Positions 1 through 8,695 are shown, numbered from the stretch's first letter. The stretch: DNA of 33,868 nt from JAAZDN01 sp964440875 (GCA_964440875.1 CAYTTS010000005.1:1-33868), one strand, 5' to 3'. Translations and numbers: made by a program. The notes: generated from the sequence alone by a model not told the origin.

Positions 1-16
1 ATGGATTTAAATCCAT
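1..16. repeat. Perfect 16-bp palindrome at window edge
   Basis: Bases 1-16 read identically on both strands (half-site ATGGATTT). This could be an operator or the stem of a hairpin belonging to a gene left of the window. The flanking gene is not visible, so the role cannot be decided. Bases 17-61 hold nothing else I recognise. Confidence 0.35.
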
Positions 17-61
17 TCATCTAACATAACACCCACAACTATTTGACACTAACAAACATAG

Positions 62-91
62 AAAAAGGCCATAACAATTGTTATGACCTTT
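62..91 (-). terminator. Intrinsic terminator of the pgk-tpiA-eno operon
   Basis: Read on the minus strand, a 14-bp inverted repeat centred at 77/78 (one G-U pair in RNA) has almost no loop beyond its AU-rich tip. A run of five U follows. It begins about 20 bases after the enolase stop codon, which fits a rho-independent terminator closing the glycolytic operon. Confidence 0.8.
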
Positions 92-110
92 GTATTCTCT
101 ATTGCTTAAA

Positions 111-1406
111 TTATTTTTTTAAGTTGTAGAAAGTTGACATACCGCTATAGATTGCGTTTTCGCCTAATTCTTCAGAAATTCTGATTAATTGGTTATATTT
201 AGCAACACGGTCAGTTCTTGAGATAGAACCTGTTTTAATTTGTCCTGTATTGAATCCTACTGCTAAGTCAGCAATTGTAGTATCCGCTGTTTCACCAGAT
301 CTGTGTGAAACTACACATGTGTAACCGTGACGTTTAGCTAATTCCATAGCGTCCATAGTTTCAGTCATAGTTCCGATTTGGTTAATCTTAATTAAGATTG
401 AGTTTGCTGTATCTGTATCGATACCTTTTTGTAAGAATGTTGGGTTAGTTACGAATAAGTCGTCACCAACGATTTGGATTTTATCTCCTAAAGTTTCAGT
501 TAATTTTTTCCATCCGTCCCAGTCATCTTCAGCTAAACCATCTTCAATTGAGATTAATGGATATTTTTCTACCCATTCAGCATACATTTCGATCATTTCA
601 TCAACTGTTTTAACTCCACCACCTGATTTTTTAAGTTCGTAAACTTTTTCATCAGCGTTGTAGAATTCACTTGCAGCTACGTCTAATGCGATAACTACGT
701 CATCGTATGGTTTGTAACCAGCTTTTTCAACAGCTTTTAAAATGTATTGAATTGGTGCTTCGTTATTTGGTAAGTTTGGAGCGAATCCACCTTCATCACC
801 AACTGCAGTAACGTGTCCTTCTTCTTGTAAGATAGCTTTTAATGCGTGGAATACTTCAGCACCCATTCTTAAAGCTTCGTTAATATCTTTTGCTCCAACA
901 GGCATCATCATGTATTCTTGGAAGTCTACTGATGAGTCTGCGTGTGATCCACCATTGATGAAGTTCATCATTGGTACTGGAATAGTACGAGCGTTGTGTC
1001 CACCGATATATTGGTATAGTGGTAAACCATAGTAATCAGCTGCTGCTTTTAATGAAGCTAATGATGCACCTAATGTTGCGTTAGCTCCTAAGTTAGATTT
1101 AAAGTCAGTTCCGTCTAATGCAATTAACATTGCGTCAATTCCAGCTTGATCAGTAACATCAAATCCGATTAATTCAGGTCTGATAATATCGTTAACATTT
1201 GCAACTGCTTTTAAAACACCTTTTCCACCGAAACGTGATTTGTCTCCGTCTCTTAACTCTAATGCTTCACGTGATCCAGTAGAAGCACCACTTGGTACTG
1301 CTGCTCTTCCGAATGCACCTGATTCAGTTAATACTTCAACCTCGATTGTTGGGTTTCCTCTTGAGTCAATAATTTCTCTTGCTAAAACATCAATAATAAT
1401 TGGCAT
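111..1406 (-). CDS. eno: Enolase (phosphopyruvate hydratase)
   Basis: Enolase interconverts 2-phosphoglycerate and phosphoenolpyruvate in cytosolic glycolysis. The 431-residue length is normal for the family. The N-terminus contains the conserved SRGNPT motif. The C-terminal half contains the GDEGGFAPN segment with an active-site acid, the IEDGLAEDDW metal-ligand region and the SHRSGETADT loop. An AAGGAG ribosome site precedes the ATG. The gene is third in pgk-tpiA-eno, 21 bases after tpiA, and a strong terminator follows. The phosphoglycerate mutase gene that often lies between tpiA and eno in Bacillota is absent here. Confidence 0.98.
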   Translation of the reverse strand: MPIIIDVLAREIIDSRGNPTIEVEVLTESGAFGRAAVPSGASTGSREALELRDGDKSRFGGKGVLKAVANVNDIIRPELIGFDVTDQAGIDAMLIALDGTDFKSNLGANATLGASLASLKAAADYYGLPLYQYIGGHNARTIPVPMMNFINGGSHADSSVDFQEYMMMPVGAKDINEALRMGAEVFHALKAILQEEGHVTAVGDEGGFAPNLPNNEAPIQYILKAVEKAGYKPYDDVVIALDVAASEFYNADEKVYELKKSGGGVKTVDEMIEMYAEWVEKYPLISIEDGLAEDDWDGWKKLTETLGDKIQIVGDDLFVTNPTFLQKGIDTDTANSILIKINQIGTMTETMDAMELAKRHGYTCVVSHRSGETADTTIADLAVGFNTGQIKTGSISRTDRVAKYNQLIRISEELGENAIYSGMSTFYNLKK

Positions 1407-1427
1407 ATCTATTCTCCTTTTTTCTAT

Positions 1428-2171
1428 TTATTTAACAGCATTTACGATTTCTGTAAATGATTCAGTTTGTAGTGAAGCTCCACCGATTAGTGCTCCATCA
1501 ATATCTTCTTGGCTCATGTAAGCAGCAATGTTACTTGGGTTAACTGATCCACCGTATTGAACTCTAACTTTACTTGCTACATCATCACCATATAAAACTC
1601 TAACTTGGTCTCTAACGATTGCACAAGTATCTTGAGCGATTTCCATAGTAGCGCTCTTACCTGTACCGATAGCCCAAATTGGTTCATAAGCTATTACTAA
1701 TTCTGAAACTACAGCAGCGTCGATTCCTTCTAACATTCCTGAAACTTGAGCTCTAACTACTTCTTCAGTTGAACCAGCTTCAAATTGTTCTAAAGTTTCT
1801 CCACAGCATGCAATTGCATTTAATCCGTTTGAAGTTAATTGTTTAATTTTTTTGTTAACAGTTTCATCTGTTTCATTGAACATTTCACGTCTTTCTGAGT
1901 GTCCAACAATTGCCCATTTAACATCAATATCTTTTAACATCGCAACACTGATTTCTCCAGTGAATGCTCCACTATCTTCATAGTGAACACTTTGTGATGT
2001 AATGATTAAGTTTTTCGCATTACTTTGAGCATCTTTTAAAGCAGTGTAAGGTACACCGATTCCAAAGTCAGCCTCATCATGTAATACTTTTTCTATCTCA
2101 CTTACAAAAGCAATAGCTTCTGTATTAGTTTTATTCATTTTCCAATTTCCAACAATAATAGGTTTTCTCAT
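1428..2171 (-). CDS. tpiA: Triose-phosphate isomerase
   Basis: This enzyme interconverts dihydroxyacetone phosphate and glyceraldehyde 3-phosphate. The 247-residue protein has the full active site: Asn9 and Lys11 in GNWKMN, the electrophile His91 in VGHSERR, and catalytic Glu163 in AYEPIWAIGTG, which leads into the flexible phosphate-gripping loop. The phosphate-binding GGSV and GGASL turns are near the C-terminus. It starts only 4 bases after the pgk stop, with its AGGA ribosome site inside the last pgk codons, so translation of the two is probably coupled. No unusual residues were noted. Confidence 0.98.
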   Translation of the reverse strand: MRKPIIVGNWKMNKTNTEAIAFVSEIEKVLHDEADFGIGVPYTALKDAQSNAKNLIITSQSVHYEDSGAFTGEISVAMLKDIDVKWAIVGHSERREMFNETDETVNKKIKQLTSNGLNAIACCGETLEQFEAGSTEEVVRAQVSGMLEGIDAAVVSELVIAYEPIWAIGTGKSATMEIAQDTCAIVRDQVRVLYGDDVASKVRVQYGGSVNPSNIAAYMSQEDIDGALIGGASLQTESFTEIVNAVK

Positions 2172-2175
2172 TTTT

Positions 2176-3372
2176 TTATTTGTCCTGGATAACTGCGATT
2201 CCAGGAAGCTCCTTCCCTTCCATAAATTCTAATGACGCACCGCCACCAGTTGAGATGTGTGAGAAGTCATCTGCAAATCCGTTGTTAATTGCAGCAGAAG
2301 CACTATCTCCTCCTCCAATAACACTCATTACACCTGGAAGTTTTGCGATAATTTCACAAATTCCAATTGTACCTTTTGCATAATCAGGATTTTCAAATAC
2401 TCCCATTGGTCCATTCCAAATAACAGTTTTTGCATCACTTAACTCTTCTTTAAATAGTTCAAGAGTTTTTGGTCCAATGTCTAATCCCATGAATCCCTCA
2501 GGAATTGCATCAACACCAACAGTTAAAACTTCGCTTGCATCACTAAATGCATTAGCTACTACGTTATCTACAGGTAAAACAATTTTACCTTTTCCTTTTT
2601 CAAGAATTTCGCGTGCAATATCTAAACGATCTTCCTCTAAAAGAGAATCCCCGATCTCAAGACCTTGCGCTTTAAAGAATGTATAAGCCATTCCCCCACC
2701 AATAAGAATCTTATCAGCTGAGTTTAATAAGTTTTCAATAACTAAAATTTTATCAGAAACTTTCGCTCCACCAATAATTGCAACTACTGGTTTTTCTGCG
2801 TCATATACAGCTTTACTTAACATTTCAACTTCTTTTTCAACTAAGAAGCCTAATGCTGATGGTAATACTTTTGCTACTCCATTGTTTGAAGCGTGCGCAC
2901 GGTGTACTGTTCCGAATGCGTCACTTACGAATAAATCACCTAATGATGCCCAATACTCAGCTAACTCAGTATCGTTTTTCGTTTCTCCAGCTTCAAATCT
3001 TGTGTTTTCAACTACTACGATGTTTCCATCTTCTAAACTATTTATAGCATCTTCAAGCTTTTGCCCGCGAGTTTCATTTACAAATACTACATTTGTATCC
3101 ACTAACTCAGCTAAACGTTTAGCTACAGGTGCTAGTGATTTAGTTGCTAAATCTTTACTTAATGCTTCCGCATCTTTGTGATTTACTTTTCCTAAGTGTG
3201 ACATTAATACAATCTTAGCGTCATTTTCAATTAAATAATTAATTGTAGGTAAAGCAGCTTGTATACGATTATCATCTAAAATTACGCCATCTTTTAGCGG
3301 AACGTTGAAGTCAACACGTACAATTACTTTTTTTCCATTAACATCTAAATCTTTTACAGTTCTTTTTGCCAT
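2176..3372 (-). CDS. pgk: Phosphoglycerate kinase
   Basis: The protein transfers phosphate from 1,3-bisphosphoglycerate to ADP, an ATP-yielding step of glycolysis. It has 398 residues, typical of bacterial PGK. The N-terminal RVDFNVPL substrate-binding motif, the MSHLGK segment, the VENTRFEAGE stretch and the C-terminal nucleotide-binding GGGDSASAA motif are all present. A strong AAGGAGG ribosome site lies upstream of the ATG. It is the first gene of the glycolytic operon and has a promoter about 27 bases upstream. The gap gene that often precedes pgk is not here. Confidence 0.98.
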   Translation of the reverse strand: MAKRTVKDLDVNGKKVIVRVDFNVPLKDGVILDDNRIQAALPTINYLIENDAKIVLMSHLGKVNHKDAEALSKDLATKSLAPVAKRLAELVDTNVVFVNETRGQKLEDAINSLEDGNIVVVENTRFEAGETKNDTELAEYWASLGDLFVSDAFGTVHRAHASNNGVAKVLPSALGFLVEKEVEMLSKAVYDAEKPVVAIIGGAKVSDKILVIENLLNSADKILIGGGMAYTFFKAQGLEIGDSLLEEDRLDIAREILEKGKGKIVLPVDNVVANAFSDASEVLTVGVDAIPEGFMGLDIGPKTLELFKEELSDAKTVIWNGPMGVFENPDYAKGTIGICEIIAKLPGVMSVIGGGDSASAAINNGFADDFSHISTGGGASLEFMEGKELPGIAVIQDK

Positions 3373-3398
3373 TAAACCATCCTCCTTTTATCTATCTA

Positions 3399-3427
3399 AT
3401 TATAACAAAGTAATCAGATATAGTAAA
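3399..3427 (-). promoter_or_regulatory. Promoter for pgk-tpiA-eno, extended -10
   Basis: On the minus strand, TTTACT (3422-3427) and TATAAT (3399-3404) are 17 bases apart, and TGT directly precedes the -10 hexamer (TGnTATAAT). Start of transcription is expected near 3392, just ahead of the pgk ribosome site. An imperfect inverted repeat (about 3409-3416 with 3439-3450) flanks the -35 and could be an operator, but this is weak. Confidence 0.7.
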
Positions 3428-3485
3428 CGAAAATTTAATGATTAGTTACTTATTTCACATAATCTATTATGTAAGCGAATACACT

Positions 3486-4277
3486 TTACTTAACTGCTAT
3501 TTTTTTAGTAAGTTTATAAATTGGATAACCTAGAGAACTATTTAAGGCAACCATGATCAGGCCCTTAATGGCACGTATTTGCATAGAAATAATGATTGGA
3601 GTTTGATACATATCATGTAGCCAAAGTGGCGTTAAAAATCCTTGGACAATAAATTCAACTAATATTGCCGAGGTAATAAACATAATTAAGTCATTGTTTA
3701 ATTTAATACCTTTTCTCTTAATATAGAATAATGACCCCATAAAGACTAGTAAAAAGATAATAACAAATCCAATAACATTTGTACTTATAGCCTTCGCAGT
3801 AAGGTCTTCAACATTAAGGCTAACTATTGATAAGATTAAGACTGTAATTATATAGACAATATACGCAAGCCCTGTAAAAATCATAATACTTAAGTTAAAT
3901 GATTCTTTATGCTTTTTCATAAACTGAAATGCTAAAGCCGGCAGTAGCGAAACCATTATATTTGTTAGCGTAAAACCAAAATAAAAACTACCAAGCGGAA
4001 AAATCATTAAGTTTAAGATATCGAAGCCCAAACTACCTACTAAACCATAAACAGGACCTAAACTTGCCCCCAGGATAATTAATGCTAACTGTGAAAATCT
4101 AACGACAACTTGACCGCCAAATATCATCAAATTAATCGAATACATCGTTAGAACTAATGCTATTGATAAAAAGATTCCCGTAAGTGTCATTTTACGAAGT
4201 GAAAGTGGTTCACTATATTTATGTAATATAAAAGCAATCAAAACTACTGTAAATAAAATACTTACTATTTGAATCAT
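3486..4277 (-). CDS. folT: ECF-type folate transporter S component
   Basis: This is a hydrophobic protein of 263 residues with about six to seven membrane segments. The segment VVRFSQLALIILGASLGPVYG, then GFDILN, PLGSFYFGFTLTN and a C-terminal PLWLHDMY...RAIKGLIM region, matches the substrate-binding subunits of energy-coupling-factor transporters of the FolT group. FolT captures folate and is energised by a shared EcfA-EcfA'-EcfT module encoded elsewhere. The gene starts one base after the folC stop, with its GGGGGA ribosome site inside folC, which strongly supports folate as the substrate. Another vitamin is possible but less likely. It is last in the operon; only a weak hairpin without a U-tract follows. 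Confidence 0.85.
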   Translation of the reverse strand: MIQIVSILFTVVLIAFILHKYSEPLSLRKMTLTGIFLSIALVLTMYSINLMIFGGQVVVRFSQLALIILGASLGPVYGLVGSLGFDILNLMIFPLGSFYFGFTLTNIMVSLLPALAFQFMKKHKESFNLSIMIFTGLAYIVYIITVLILSIVSLNVEDLTAKAISTNVIGFVIIFLLVFMGSLFYIKRKGIKLNNDLIMFITSAILVEFIVQGFLTPLWLHDMYQTPIIISMQIRAIKGLIMVALNSSLGYPIYKLTKKIAVK

Positions 4278-4278
4278 A

Positions 4279-5493
4279 TTATTTCCCCCTTAACATTTTT
4301 GAAATTTCAGATATAAAGTATAGTGATCCACAAATAATAATTCTGCGATTAGGATACTTATTTTTTAAGTAATTGAGACTATCGTTAATATTTGTAAACT
4401 TCATAAAATCATATTCAGATAAATCCGTTATTTTTAAACTACGATAGAAATCAAACTCACAGAAAACTAATTCATCATAACGATTTTTTAAAAGCTTAAT
4501 CATCTCATGATAATCTTTATCTTTTAAAGCACTAAAGATAACAACACTATTTTGGTCATCACTATTTATTAATGCTTTAATTCCCGCAATATTATGAGCA
4601 CCATCTAAGATTATCTCCGGATTAATTGAAACTAATTCAAATCTTCCGATCCACTCAAAATTATCTAATGCTAATTTAACTTTAGCTAAGTCGATATTAA
4701 AGCCGTATTTACTCTTTAATATATTTACCGCCTCAATACTTAAAAGTGCATTATCAACTTGATATGTTGCAAGTGAATTTAAACTATAGTCATTACTCTT
4801 ATAATTAAAGTTTAACTTATTATTCAAAAGATTACTCTCAACACTATTTATTATTTTTAAATTAGCATTTAGTTTTTCAGATTGTTTTTTTATTACCGAA
4901 AGTGCTTCTTGATTTTTCACAGTAACAACTACATCTTTATTTAACTTTATAATACCAGCTTTTTGATACGCTATTTCTCTAAGGCTACTACCTAGTTTGT
5001 CGGTATGATCAATATTTATATTAGTTATTATCGAAACTATCGCATCTATTACATTAGTACTATCATATAAGCCACCAATACCAACTTCAATAACTGCTAA
5101 GTCACAGTTTCGATCATAGAAATACTTTAAGGCAATCAAAGTATATATTTGAAAGAAGTTAATTTTAAACTCTTCAATATCATTATAAAAATAATTAATA
5201 TATCCTAGTAAATCTTCATCACTAATATTGATGTCATTAATTCTAATACGATCATTTGATACCAAGATATGTGGAGATGTAAACAAGCCAACTTTATAAT
5301 TATTCAAAGAGACTATATCACTTATCATTTTACTTGTGCTACCTTTACCATTAGTTCCAGTAACATGGACATATTTAACTTCATTTTGAAAGTTTTGATA
5401 CTTCTTAAAAATCAATTTAAAATCTTCTAAACTAGTACTATTTATTTTTTTAGACTCGATATAAGTAATCGCATCATTAATATTATCAAACAT
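4279..5493 (-). CDS. folC: Folylpolyglutamate synthase / dihydrofolate synthase
   Basis: This Mur-ligase-family ATPase adds glutamate to folates, retaining them in the cytosol and making them better cofactors. The 404-residue protein has the P-loop GTNGKGST at 46-53, the FTSPH motif, a DHTDKLGSS segment, the IAYQKAGIIK motif with its carbamylable lysine region, and DGAHN in the C-terminal domain. Two positions deviate from the usual family pattern. GGLYDSTN (140-147) stands where GGRxDxTN is common, and DGAHNIAG stands where DGAHNP is common. The start codon overlaps the ung stop by one base (TAATG). The folT neighbour downstream suggests salvage of imported folate. Confidence 0.93.
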   Translation of the reverse strand: MFDNINDAITYIESKKINSTSLEDFKLIFKKYQNFQNEVKYVHVTGTNGKGSTSKMISDIVSLNNYKVGLFTSPHILVSNDRIRINDINISDEDLLGYINYFYNDIEEFKINFFQIYTLIALKYFYDRNCDLAVIEVGIGGLYDSTNVIDAIVSIITNINIDHTDKLGSSLREIAYQKAGIIKLNKDVVVTVKNQEALSVIKKQSEKLNANLKIINSVESNLLNNKLNFNYKSNDYSLNSLATYQVDNALLSIEAVNILKSKYGFNIDLAKVKLALDNFEWIGRFELVSINPEIILDGAHNIAGIKALINSDDQNSVVIFSALKDKDYHEMIKLLKNRYDELVFCEFDFYRSLKITDLSEYDFMKFTNINDSLNYLKNKYPNRRIIICGSLYFISEISKMLRGK

Positions 5494-6140
5494 TATTTAC
5501 TCCAGTCTATTGGCTCTTTATTTAAGGCAATTAAGTGTTCATTTATTTTAGAGAATGGTTTACTTCCAAAGAAACCACGATAAGCTGCCAGTGGTGATGG
5601 ATGAACTCCTTCAATAATAATATGCTTACTTGCAATCAATGGTTTTAATTTACGAGCATGATTACCCCAAAGTAGAAAAATCACTTTGTCAGGATGCTTA
5701 TCAAAACTTTTAATAATGAAGTTTGTAAATTCATCCCAACCTAAATCTTTGTGTGATGCTGGACTAGCCTCTTCAACACTTAATATCTTATTTAATAAAA
5801 GCACACCTTGTTTTGCCCAACCTTCTAATTCTCCATCAACTTTAACTACACCTAAATCATCTTCTAATTCTTTATATATATTTCGTAAACTTGGCGGAAT
5901 TTTAGTATCTTTATATACTGAAAAAGCCAAACCATTAGCCTGACCCTTTCCATGATATGGATCTTGTCCAATTATGACAAGTTTTGTATCTAAGTATTCA
6001 CATAAAGTAAAGGCACGGTATAGATCCTCTTTAGGTGGATAAACAATACTATCTTCATATATACTTTCTAAATTACTATTTAACTCTTTAAAATAAGTCT
6101 CATTATTCTGACTCGCTATTATCTTCTTCCAACTCATCAT
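5493..6140 (-). CDS. ung: Uracil-DNA glycosylase, family 1
   Basis: The enzyme removes uracil from DNA as the first step of base excision repair. The 215-residue protein has the water-activating motif GQDPYHG (Asp60 within it), the uracil-pocket motif LLLN (114-117) and the minor-groove motif HPSPLAA with its catalytic His at 180. The gene begins with tandem ATG ATG; an AAAGGGGA ribosome site about five bases upstream suits either, so the start could be 6140 or 6137. Its 5' end overlaps the 3' end of the lipoprotein gene by about 38 bases in another frame. Its stop overlaps the folC start. It is expected to be co-transcribed with both. Confidence 0.97.
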   Translation of the reverse strand: MMSWKKIIASQNNETYFKELNSNLESIYEDSIVYPPKEDLYRAFTLCEYLDTKLVIIGQDPYHGKGQANGLAFSVYKDTKIPPSLRNIYKELEDDLGVVKVDGELEGWAKQGVLLLNKILSVEEASPASHKDLGWDEFTNFIIKSFDKHPDKVIFLLWGNHARKLKPLIASKHIIIEGVHPSPLAAYRGFFGSKPFSKINEHLIALNKEPIDWSK

Positions 6141-7479
6141 TTATCCCCTTTACTTCTAAATCTTTTTCATCTAACCAAACTGCTACACGCTCTTTTATCT
6201 CTTTTTGTGCATCTTCAACACTTAAGTCAGCTAAAAATAGACGATGGTAGATATCCCTAAAATCTACTTCATAGTATATTTCATATGCTTGTATCATTGG
6301 ATTTTTATCAAATGCCTGAAGTTCAATTGGATGCGAATAAGTATAAGCTCTTACTTGATCCTTTATATTTGAATCTTCTTCTAATTCAATTTCATCAAGA
6401 AGAAGCGGATCAACTAGAGGTATCATTCCTAAGTTAATCATATCTTCAATATTATTTAATGATCTTATATGTTTAATAACCTGGTTTTGAGCGTTAACAA
6501 AGTCACTATTCTTATTTAAAACAAAACCTGTTATATTACTTAAACTAGATATCTCCTGTTCATTAACAGTAGGGAGTTTTGTGAACTTCAATTTATAAGC
6601 TTGCGTTTTTTGATATTGTTCATAAAACATCCAGTTACCTACTAACAGAAATGGAGCTGATTGATCTTTTAATACTTCTTCATAATTCCACACCATATCA
6701 ACAATTTTCTCTTCGTCAAATGACCAAGGATATTTCGCTAAATCTTTATATGCAGCTAAAGCAGTAAGTAAATCATCTTCAAGGTCAATATCTTCCCCAC
6801 TTACTCCTGTCACTAATTTATAATTACTATTTTCAATAAAACTAATCATTGCCAATTGATCATTAAATGGAAATGAAAAAATGGTTTCTAATGGTTTATT
6901 TAAATAAGTCGCATTTTCACGTTTCCACTTAAGAGCTAATTCACCAATCTTTTCAAAACTATCTATACTATCAGCTAATCCATCATTATTTTCATCACTT
7001 AAATCAACTGACAACTCTTTTAAAAATGTTTCGTTATACGCAAAGAGTAGACCCTTTATATCAAATGGCATAAAGTAATACTCATCTTGATTAATAACTT
7101 TTGTAAAATTACTAATATTTTCATTATTTAAGATGGCTTCAAAACTATTAGACATCGGTGCAATATCATCAAATAATAATGATGCATTTTCTAGCTTTGT
7201 TTGATAAACATCATAATCACTAATACTTTCAACATCATTCTCATCAATAACATCATATGAGTAAACGCCTGGATAGATTGAGTCTAAACTTGATATTAGA
7301 GCTTCTCCAAACGCCTCTTCAAAAACCGCTATTTTAATTTTAGCGTTCTCTTCAATAATAAAATCTTCTATATTTTCAATTTCACATACCGCAATATTCT
7401 CACTTGTACACATCTCTTCTTCTTTACTACAAGCAACTAAGATTATCGCAGTCATAATTATCATTAAAATCTTTTTCAT
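6103..7479 (-). CDS. Solute-binding lipoprotein, sugar (family 1) type, orphan
   Basis: This is a secreted lipoprotein of 458 residues. A short signal peptide ends in the lipobox LVAC with lipidated Cys17. The body resembles MalE-like extracellular solute-binding proteins: an early FxxAF...LDSIYPG lobe, YYFMPFDIKGLLFAYNE, FPFNDQLAMISF, and GNWMFYEQY...KLKFTKLPTV...ITGFVLNKNS. An EF-hand-like loop with ligands at Asp162, Asn164, Asp166, Asp170 and Asp173 suggests bound calcium. No permease or ATPase genes are nearby, so the ligand and even a transport role are unknown. Two extra cysteines (24, 32) lie near the lipid anchor. The tail after about residue 435 is very acidic. It is the first gene of the operon with ung-folC-folT. 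Confidence 0.75.
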   Translation of the reverse strand: MKKILMIIMTAIILVACSKEEEMCTSENIAVCEIENIEDFIIEENAKIKIAVFEEAFGEALISSLDSIYPGVYSYDVIDENDVESISDYDVYQTKLENASLLFDDIAPMSNSFEAILNNENISNFTKVINQDEYYFMPFDIKGLLFAYNETFLKELSVDLSDENNDGLADSIDSFEKIGELALKWKRENATYLNKPLETIFSFPFNDQLAMISFIENSNYKLVTGVSGEDIDLEDDLLTALAAYKDLAKYPWSFDEEKIVDMVWNYEEVLKDQSAPFLLVGNWMFYEQYQKTQAYKLKFTKLPTVNEQEISSLSNITGFVLNKNSDFVNAQNQVIKHIRSLNNIEDMINLGMIPLVDPLLLDEIELEEDSNIKDQVRAYTYSHPIELQAFDKNPMIQAYEIYYEVDFRDIYHRLFLADLSVEDAQKEIKERVAVWLDEKDLEVKGINDELEEDNSESE

Positions 7480-7501
7480 TTACTTCACCACTTACTATTT
7501 C

Positions 7502-7510
7502 ATTATATCA
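7502..7510 (-). promoter_or_regulatory. Extended -10 promoter for the lipoprotein-ung-folC-folT operon
   Basis: On the minus strand TGATATAAT matches TGnTATAAT exactly, about 22 bases before the lipoprotein ATG. No good -35 hexamer is seen at 16-18 bases, as often tolerated with an extended -10. The rest of 7511-7588 is AT-rich with nothing else recognised. Confidence 0.5.
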
Positions 7511-7588
7511 AATAATTACATACTAAAAGTAATTACTATCATTAAATACAGCTTAAATATTACATTAAAATTATGTTTACACTATGTT

Positions 7589-7628
7589 AAAAAAAAAAAA
7601 AACTGAACACTTATTAAAATGTTCAGTT
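7589..7628 (-). terminator. Intrinsic terminator after the CAP-domain gene
   Basis: On the minus strand, a nine-pair stem (AACTGAACA with TGTTCAGTT) and a ten-base loop are followed by a run of 14 T counted with the stem base. It begins six bases after the stop of the CAP-domain gene. The tract is noncoding, so its length variation would not alter a protein. Confidence 0.9.
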
Positions 7629-7633
7629 AAATA

Positions 7634-8695
7634 TTATTTATAAACTATTCCTGCGTATAGACTACCACTTACACCTAATGCTATATGAGTAATGTTCGTT
7701 CTCATTAAAACATTTCTATGTACTGGTGAGTTCATCCATACTTTAACTTTTTCAGCAGGACCACCAAGGCCAAATACTAATACCTCAACCACATTTTCAT
7801 GTGATAGACCAATATCAGTAAACGCCGTCTTATAGCTTCTACCATCTGGTCTTGTGTGAGATTTATAACCCACAGCTTCTTGAGCTCTTAATTGTGTCGC
7901 AGACATTTCTGAAGGACCGCCTAATTTTAGTGGATACTTCCCTTCTGCAGCACGATACTGATTAATATAGTATAAAGTCTGTTCAACTACACTTCCACCT
8001 GCAGGCTTCGGCATAGCAGTTGTTGCTGTATTCTTTTTAACAACTGGAGCAACTTCTTTTGGTTTTGGTTTCTCAGTAACATTTACAACTAAAGTTTCAC
8101 TAACAGTATTACCTGAAGCATCACTCGCCGTATAAACTACATTATACTTTCCAACCTTATTTAGATTTACTGAATTATCAATACTTAATTTAGGTTCAAC
8201 AAAATCATTATCTTCAAGAACTTCAATATACTTACTTGGGTCAAACTTTCCACCCTCTTGAACTTCAAGACTAGATCTACTTAAGTTAAGTGTTGGAGCT
8301 AAGGTATCTTTGTATTGAATATCAACTTCAAGCTCAACAGTATCTAAAACTTGTTTACCTTCTTTTGAGTCTGTATATTTAATTAATTTAGCGCTAGCTC
8401 TTTGAACTTCAGTACTAGCATAGTCAACTCCGCTTATTACAATTTCGCTTAAACTCAAATCGTTAATAAACTTCTCTGGATAAGCCATATATTTAACATC
8501 TTTTAATAAGATATCTTTTTTAATTTCTGTGAAATCGGCACGATTCATTTCTAATTGGTATACTCTCTTAACTTCTTCAGTAACTCTTACATCAATCTCT
8601 TCAGCTTTAACATCAATATTATTAGTGAATAGACCAATAAAAGTCATTACCGCGATATATGTTAAGAATACCGTTTTTATATAGGGATGATTCAT
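7634..8695 (-). CDS. Secreted CAP/SCP-domain protein with Ig-like domain
   Basis: The 353-residue protein has an N-terminal signal sequence (about 1-31, hydrophobic stretch then a VKA|E cleavage pattern). Residues about 130-208 look like a bacterial Ig-like (DUF5011-type) domain: the DTLAPTLNL opening and YTASDASGNT followed by VSETLVVNV are characteristic. A Pro/Lys linker leads to a C-terminal CAP domain (about 232-353) with YINQYRAAEGKYPL, HTRPDGRSY, SHEN and WMNSPVHRNVLM. CAP proteins are secreted and diverse, and the bacterial ones have no single established activity. No LPXTG or membrane anchor follows, so the protein is probably released. It is a single-gene unit with its own promoter, an AAGGAGGG ribosome site and a terminator. 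Confidence 0.85.
   Translation of the reverse strand: MNHPYIKTVFLTYIAVMTFIGLFTNNIDVKAEEIDVRVTEEVKRVYQLEMNRADFTEIKKDILLKDVKYMAYPEKFINDLSLSEIVISGVDYASTEVQRASAKLIKYTDSKEGKQVLDTVELEVDIQYKDTLAPTLNLSRSSLEVQEGGKFDPSKYIEVLEDNDFVEPKLSIDNSVNLNKVGKYNVVYTASDASGNTVSETLVVNVTEKPKPKEVAPVVKKNTATTAMPKPAGGSVVEQTLYYINQYRAAEGKYPLKLGGPSEMSATQLRAQEAVGYKSHTRPDGRSYKTAFTDIGLSHENVVEVLVFGLGGPAEKVKVWMNSPVHRNVLMRTNITHIALGVSGSLYAGIVYK

Noticed and set aside
1240..3181. Open frames on the plus strand opposite eno, tpiA and pgk
   Set aside because: They lie antisense to highly conserved glycolytic genes, lack ribosome sites and have no recognisable domains.
3455..3482. Hairpin ACATAAT-AG-ATTATGT after folT as a terminator
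   Set aside because: The stem is short and AT-only apart from one pair, the loop is two bases, and no U-tract follows on the minus strand.
3428..7600. A tetrahydrofolate riboswitch controlling folC-folT
   Set aside because: The genes are internal to an operon with one-base junctions; no structured leader is present upstream of the lipoprotein gene beyond AT-rich sequence.
7589..7602. Poly-A tract as a phase-variation switch
   Set aside because: It lies outside any coding region and is explained as the U-tract of the CAP-gene terminator.
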